Part shown: piece by piece, positions 60,023 through 64,000 of the stretch
Layout: every line of letters begins with the position of its first letter
Numbering within the stretch: position 1 is the first letter of the stretch
Assembly: GCF_037126465.1 (NCBI RefSeq)
Contig: NW_026999353.1
Coordinates: 62,001-126,000 of the forward strand
Length of the DNA: 64,000 nt
Reading direction: 5' to 3'
From: Ornithodoros turicata
Lineage: Eukaryota > Arthropoda > Arachnida > Ixodida > Argasidae
Position numbers and translations under genes: made by a program
The notes under the pieces: model-generated
Database searches by the model: none
The model's input: the letters and a program-made list of their open reading frames with translations, nothing else
What the model was told of the DNA's origin: nothing

Positions 60023-61863
60023 AAGTGTGATGAATGCTGCCTTTGACTTCTTTGAGCGTAGGAAACTGTGAATATCTGCAAACGTTGCTTCACCATGGAG
60101 ATTTGTGTACACCAGTCGCACGTGCTCTAGCCTCTTCAGCATTTCGTCTGCTGGTATCCCAAATCTCAGTTCTGCCTCAAAGAGAAGCTGCAAAAAGGGG
60201 TTCAAAGGGTAAGACTGGAGTTAAGGGGCAACCTTCAACAGTTTGCACCAAGTTGCAGGACTTACGACTTCCTCATTAATGAAGTAAACTGGGAGTCTCT
60301 CAGGATGTTCAAATTGCCTAACATTGAAGGTTAGCTTGAGGAGCAATCTCATTCGAGGCACATCAAGATGTACAATCCCTTCAAGTTGTCCTAAAGCCTG
60401 CAAGATGAAGCCGTTACATGGCGATGTGACGGCTTTGTACCTGCTGTAATTTGTCGATGGAGGTCCTCGTGCCTGCTATTTGAAAACTGTTACGGGTGGT
60501 TCCAGACCGTTACGCCTGTGTACCGGCTCGTTCTAAGATGACGTTTTGAGCCGGCACATGTCCCTCACAGGATGTAGAGTGTACCTGTAAGTTGTGCTGG
60601 TCGAAGAACAAAAAAGGAAGTGCCATCGACTGAGAGGGAATTTTTGAGGTAAAGACAGAATTTGATACACCACTGCCAGAAAAACTTGTATAAAGTAAAA
60701 CCTTGTTATACTGGAAAATGTGTTCACTGTCTTGGTTGTCTGGTTCCTTCTCCCCCTCTTCTTCTGCTGACTGCTGAATTTCTGTCAACAGTTCATTTCG
60801 TGGAGAACTGCATGAAACTGGCAAGTTTTCTGTTGCAGAAACCATTGGAGAAAACACATGGCATAAAAATACGAAATTAGGTACAATGTAATTAACACAA
60901 GCTATACAGCAGCAGGCCATAACACAACCTCAACTGCAACACCTGCAAAGCAGCACAACAGATTTTCGCTGCAGTCTATAAATGTTGTCCCCTAGATAGA
61001 ACTTACTGGCATCCGTGCTGAAGTTTTCTTACACATCACCAAGCACAATAAAAACAAGTGGGTATAGAGAAATGAACTTACACAGAAATCAATTTTCAAC
61101 ATGTAAAGAAAGCGCATATACCCAACACCTGCAATGTTGAATTCGACGACGTTCCCCGTTGAGCATGGCGACGGATTGAGCCGACGAGGTTGGCCAGAAG
61201 AAAACGGCCTTGAGTTGGTGACAGGGGCCGAAGTATGCCCCGTAAAGCTGATGACTTCCCACTCCTAGCAGGGGTGCCCCCAGCAGGCCTCTCTAATACA
61301 TTGGGAGATTCGTAGAAAGCAGAATGTTGACGGCTGGACTTGCCAGAAGCTGCATTACGGACGAGTGCTCAGCTTTGTAATTAAACGCCGAAATAACTGT
61401 TTGAAGCATATATGATTGTGCAGTTATTCCTGCGATTATATGAAGTGCCATAGGAGCCATAAGCAACATGCAATGATGCTTACTGCAACACTTACGTGTC
61501 TTCCTGTCACTCTCATTCTCCACTGACTCACAGTGTGAAGTGTATTGGCTTTTGTCCAGACGCCGTAAGGCTTGCGTGTAACTGTCTGTATACTGTAAGA
61601 AATAATGCAGAGCAGTTAGCTAACGCAGTAGCAGCAGCAAAAATTTCTGCCGACAACTCCCCACACTTCCTTATGCGCCTTGCTGGGCAGATAAGCCATC
61701 CACTTTGTGGTGGTTTCCCACCTTTAACTGCAGCTGAAACCTTGTACTTCGTCCAGGTTTTTGGCGGCCACATGCATAGGGTACCATTTCCCGCCAGCCA
61801 TGAGGATGGCACGACAGCTACAGGTTTCTCGTGTGGAAACTCCACAACCGCAAACTTTGCCAT
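60023..61863 (-). CDS. Split host gene, VVEF/WPP-type N-terminus, function unknown
   Basis: Exon 1 starts at ATG 61863 with FAVVEFPHEKPVAVVPSSWL, then CMWPP, AAVKGGKPP and W, the N-terminal pattern of a large arthropod family often annotated with DUF4806. Later exons: 61592-61496 (YTDSYTQALRRLDKSQYTS..., matching the next part of that family, donor GTAAGT), 60829-60585 (acidic, Ser-rich, with EEEGEKEPD), 60397-60266 (ALGQLEGIVHLDVPRM...) and 60187-60023 (LLFEAELRFGIPADEM..., donor GTGAGT). Exon lengths 97, 245, 132 and 165 keep one frame through phases 1, 0 and 0 with consensus splice sites. The exon 1 donor is unresolved: the obvious GT sites after RRIRK do not give the frame of exon 2, so there may be an indel or an unseen site. 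The 3' end lies beyond 60022. Function unknown. Confidence 0.65.
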
Positions 61864-63060
61864 GCTGACCCTGAATAATAGAGAGTGTTAGGTACCCCAT
61901 ACTCTTATGTCTAAGAGCCTAGCCAAGTGAATGCATCCGTAACAAAAGCAAAATTGGTGACAAAGCTATTAAAAAGACGTAGCAAAAAATATTCAGAGGT
62001 CCTTCTTTTGAATCTCGAATAATAACCTTTTAACTGAAGCCAACATCGTACACATGTACACACACTGCGGCGACACAGACACATTGCCTCATCATGAAGC
62101 AACGTAACAACATGACCTCTAACCTAAATTTCAAGCAACGACACAGTCTCTCGCCATGAGGCGATGCAACAACATGTCTTGATGTAACCAGCCAAGCACC
62201 ACGTTTCTCACCACGTGGAAACATAACATGACCTTGTCTAACGTAGCTGTCAAGTACCGACAGTATCTCACCCTGAGGCCACGTAAGAACGTGACCTGCT
62301 TCACCTAAATATACAGTCACTGCTTTGGATAGGTGGATTCCATTCAATAACGGTTCCTCTAGCTGCAACCAAAGTAACAGAAACGATGCTGCGGATGCAG
62401 AATAAAAAAAAAAGATTCTCATAACGCTCTTACGAAACGTAAATGACCCAATAAATGCGTGCACAGCCAGATTGCCTACGATCAAAATCGTCGCCCCATT
62501 CATTTCGTGCACGAGAAACCCGCTGAAACTAGAATACGATGTGAAACATTCACAGGAATTACACTAATTCCATAGGAAAGCTATATTGCAGTCCGCGTGT
62601 GTGAGTGACCAGGGCGATCACCAAGACAAGCTTGTAAATGTTCAAAATAACAAAATGAAGACACGGCGTTTCACGTGCGTCATGCACCTCTCGGCGTTCA
62701 GTATCTTGTTTCTCGCTAGGTGCCTAGGATATCTTATTTCCCATTGGGTGCCTAGGTGAGCATTAAGAAGGAACAATTGAAACTCCCCGTGCAGACAGCA
62801 AAATTTAAAGATTTGTGTATGATGCATTTTACTTAAGCGCGGCACACCATGCGGTTTCAGAATACAGTGGAACACGAACGATTAGTGCCGAAGCTGTTCT
62901 GCGCGTATGCTCACAGTACACTGTACCTCCGAAACACTTACCGAAGCTCTGAGTCCTCCTCCTCTTTGTTGTAGGTGGTGAAATGAGTCACTCAAAGCGC
63001 GTCTATCAGTCAAACATGGGCGCCAACCAACACGTCCCAGAAAATGAGCCAGTCAGCCGT
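61864..63060. other. Upstream of split gene; minisatellite, otherwise no gene
   Basis: It would hold the promoter of the minus-strand gene, but no clear TATA or initiator can be assigned. The tandem repeat at 62093-62325 is listed separately. Minus frames at 62030-62512 are driven by that repeat. Confidence 0.4.
62093..62325. repeat. Degenerate four-copy minisatellite, period about 60 bp
   Basis: Copies begin near 62093, 62154, 62212 and 62272. Shared words: TGAGGCNACG, AACATGACCT, CAAGYACC and TCTCACC. Copies differ at many positions, so this is an old array. It lies 0.2-0.5 kb upstream of the split gene's start codon. Confidence 0.75.
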
Positions 63061-63185
63061 AACATGCACAGTATATGTGAGCAACACCTCTGGAGGCCGC
63101 AGTGCAAAGCCAGTAAGTACAGATACAAATATAAAAATGAGCAAATGCTCCATGGCTGCACGTGAGGCATATGTTTACTGTTCAA

Positions 63186-63263
63186 GCGTGCCACAATCCC
63201 AGCTGTGGACGGCCGTTTCGAGCTTCTTGGCTCTCATCGGCACAGCGTAGAGATGTGACACGC
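63186..63263 (-). ncRNA. Hammerhead-type ribozyme, array copy 1
   Basis: Minus strand: stem I GCGTGTCACAT...CGCTGTG, core CCGATGA (U4 of CUGANGA replaced by C), stem II GAGC-CAAGAA-GCTC, GAAA, self-complementary stem III CGGCCG, cleavage triplet GTC, stem I return CACAGC...GGGATTGTGGCACGC. Every helix is intact; the only core change is at the second position. Confidence 0.75.
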
Positions 63264-63424
63264 TCTTGGGTCGGCACAGACACTGTGTCTCTGCAAGACA
63301 TCAATGTTTCAGGGTGTTAGCAACACCTCTGGAGGCCGCAGTGCAAAGCCAGTAAGTACAGATACAAATATAAAAATGAGCAAATGCTCCATGGCTGCAC
63401 GTGAGGCATATGTTTACTGTTCAA

Positions 63425-63502
63425 GCGTGCCACAATCCCAGCTGTAGACGGCCGTTTCGAGCTTCTTGGCTCTCATCGGCACAGCGTAGGGATGTGACAC
63501 GC
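63425..63502 (-). ncRNA. Hammerhead-type ribozyme, array copy 2
   Basis: As copy 1, with the same C at core position 2. The first base after the cleavage triplet is T instead of C, which still allows a wobble pair with G in stem I. Confidence 0.75.
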
Positions 63503-63662
63503 TCTTGGGTCGGCACAGACAATGTGTCTCTGCAAGACATCAATGTTTCAGGGTGTTAGCAACACCTCTGGAGGCCGCAATGAAAGCCAGTACGTACAGA
63601 TAGAAATATAAAAATGAGCAAATGCTCAATGGCTGCACGTGAGGCATATGTTTACTGTTCAA

Positions 63663-63740
63663 GCGTGCCACAATCCCAGCTGTGGACGGCCGTTTCGAGC
63701 TTCTTGGCTCTCATCGGCACAGCGTAGGGATGTGACACGC
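63663..63740 (-). ncRNA. Hammerhead-type ribozyme, array copy 3
   Basis: Same fold and same core substitution as copy 1; stem II, stem III and the GAAA strand are unchanged. Confidence 0.75.
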
Positions 63741-63901
63741 TCTTGGGTCGGCACAGACACTGTGTCTCTGCAAGACATCAATGTTTCAGGGTGTTAGCAA
63801 CACCTCTGGAGGCCGCAGTGCAAAGCCAGTAAGTACAGATACAAATATAAAAATGAGCAAATGCTCCATGGCTGCACGTGAGGCATATGTTTACTGTTCA
63901 A

Positions 63902-63979
63902 GCGTGCCACAATCCCAGCTGTGGACGGCCGTTTCGAGCTTCTTGGCTCGCATCGGCACAGCGTAGGGTTGTGACACGC
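63902..63979 (-). ncRNA. Hammerhead-type ribozyme, array copy 4 (more degenerate)
   Basis: Core reads CCGATGC: besides the shared substitution at position 2, the last core A (A9) is C. Helices are preserved. It is likely inactive or much weaker. Confidence 0.65.
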
Positions 63980-64000
63980 TCTTGGGTCGGCACAGACACT

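Larger units (their letters stand above)
63081..64000 (-). mobile_element. Tandem retrozyme-like array, 239-bp monomers
   Basis: Four head-to-tail copies start at 63081, 63320, 63559 and 63797 (the last cut by the window end). They differ at only a few positions. Each monomer contains one minus-strand hammerhead-type fold and a non-coding body sharing the CAGTGCAAAGCCAGT box with the 287-bp retrozyme at 40.5 kb. Size, tandem layout and one ribozyme per unit match metazoan retrozymes. The short plus frames crossing it are by-products of the repeat. Confidence 0.88.

Noticed and set aside
63044..63966. Repeated plus-strand frames across the 63-kb array (61-68 codons)
   Set aside because: They arise once per monomer because the repeat is open by chance. 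The conserved signal is the minus-strand ribozyme, not codons.
63081..64000. CRISPR-like array
   Set aside because: Units of 239 bp are repeated in full with no short-repeat/unique-spacer alternation, in a eukaryotic context.

Overview
This is a repeat-dense animal nuclear window, most likely from a tick or another chelicerate. The reasons are split genes with GT-AG introns, C2H2 zinc-finger exons, a tRNA-headed SINE ending in (ATT)n, several tRNA-related SINE fragments, Penelope-like elements (PLEs), a CR1/L2-type LINE, Ty3/Gypsy debris and hAT-type MITEs. No bacterial operons are present. The species assignment is inference.

Layout. 1-3.7 kb: no recognisable gene. 3.7-9.8 kb: a long inverted repeat whose left arm is split by a minus-strand CR1/L2-like LINE; the other arm preserves the empty site. 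9.8-22 kb: mostly unassigned DNA with SINE pieces, a perfect 46-bp palindrome and hammerhead-like PLE scraps. 22.9-24.1 kb: remains of a second LINE. 24-31 kb: little that is recognisable. 31.3-32.2 kb: a hAT-type MITE with a perfect 8-bp target duplication, and an intact tRNA-SINE. 35.0-40.5 kb: a hammerhead-bearing PLE scrap, then an apparently intact, very young PLE (3858-bp unit plus a 1-kb partial tandem copy upstream). 40.5-40.9 kb: a retrozyme-like dimer with two hammerhead ribozymes. 40.9-42.8 kb: a Gypsy integrase relic ending at a 786-bp long-TIR element. 44-54 kb: a cluster of tandemly duplicated zinc-finger terminal exons with duplicated flanks and MITEs. 56.5-58.4 kb: a decayed second PLE. 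60.0-61.9 kb: a split minus-strand host gene with four phase-consistent downstream exons. 63.1-64 kb: a tandem array of four 239-bp monomers, each with a hammerhead-type fold, running off the window end.

The main discovery candidate is the PLE at 35,604-40,460. On the minus strand it encodes an SGNH/GDSL hydrolase ORF and then, in the same reading frame after one UGA followed by CUAG, the reverse transcriptase plus GIY-YIG endonuclease ORF. UGA-CUAG is a known leaky-stop context, so a readthrough SGNH-RT-EN polyprotein is plausible. The second theme is hammerhead ribozymes: canonical copies at 40.5 and 40.8 kb, a near-canonical copy at 35.5 kb, a four-copy array at 63.2-63.98 kb sharing one core substitution, and degenerate versions at the ends of both PLEs. 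The PLE probably supplies reverse transcriptase activity on which the non-coding retrozymes depend; that link is inference from known PLE-retrozyme biology and their adjacency here.
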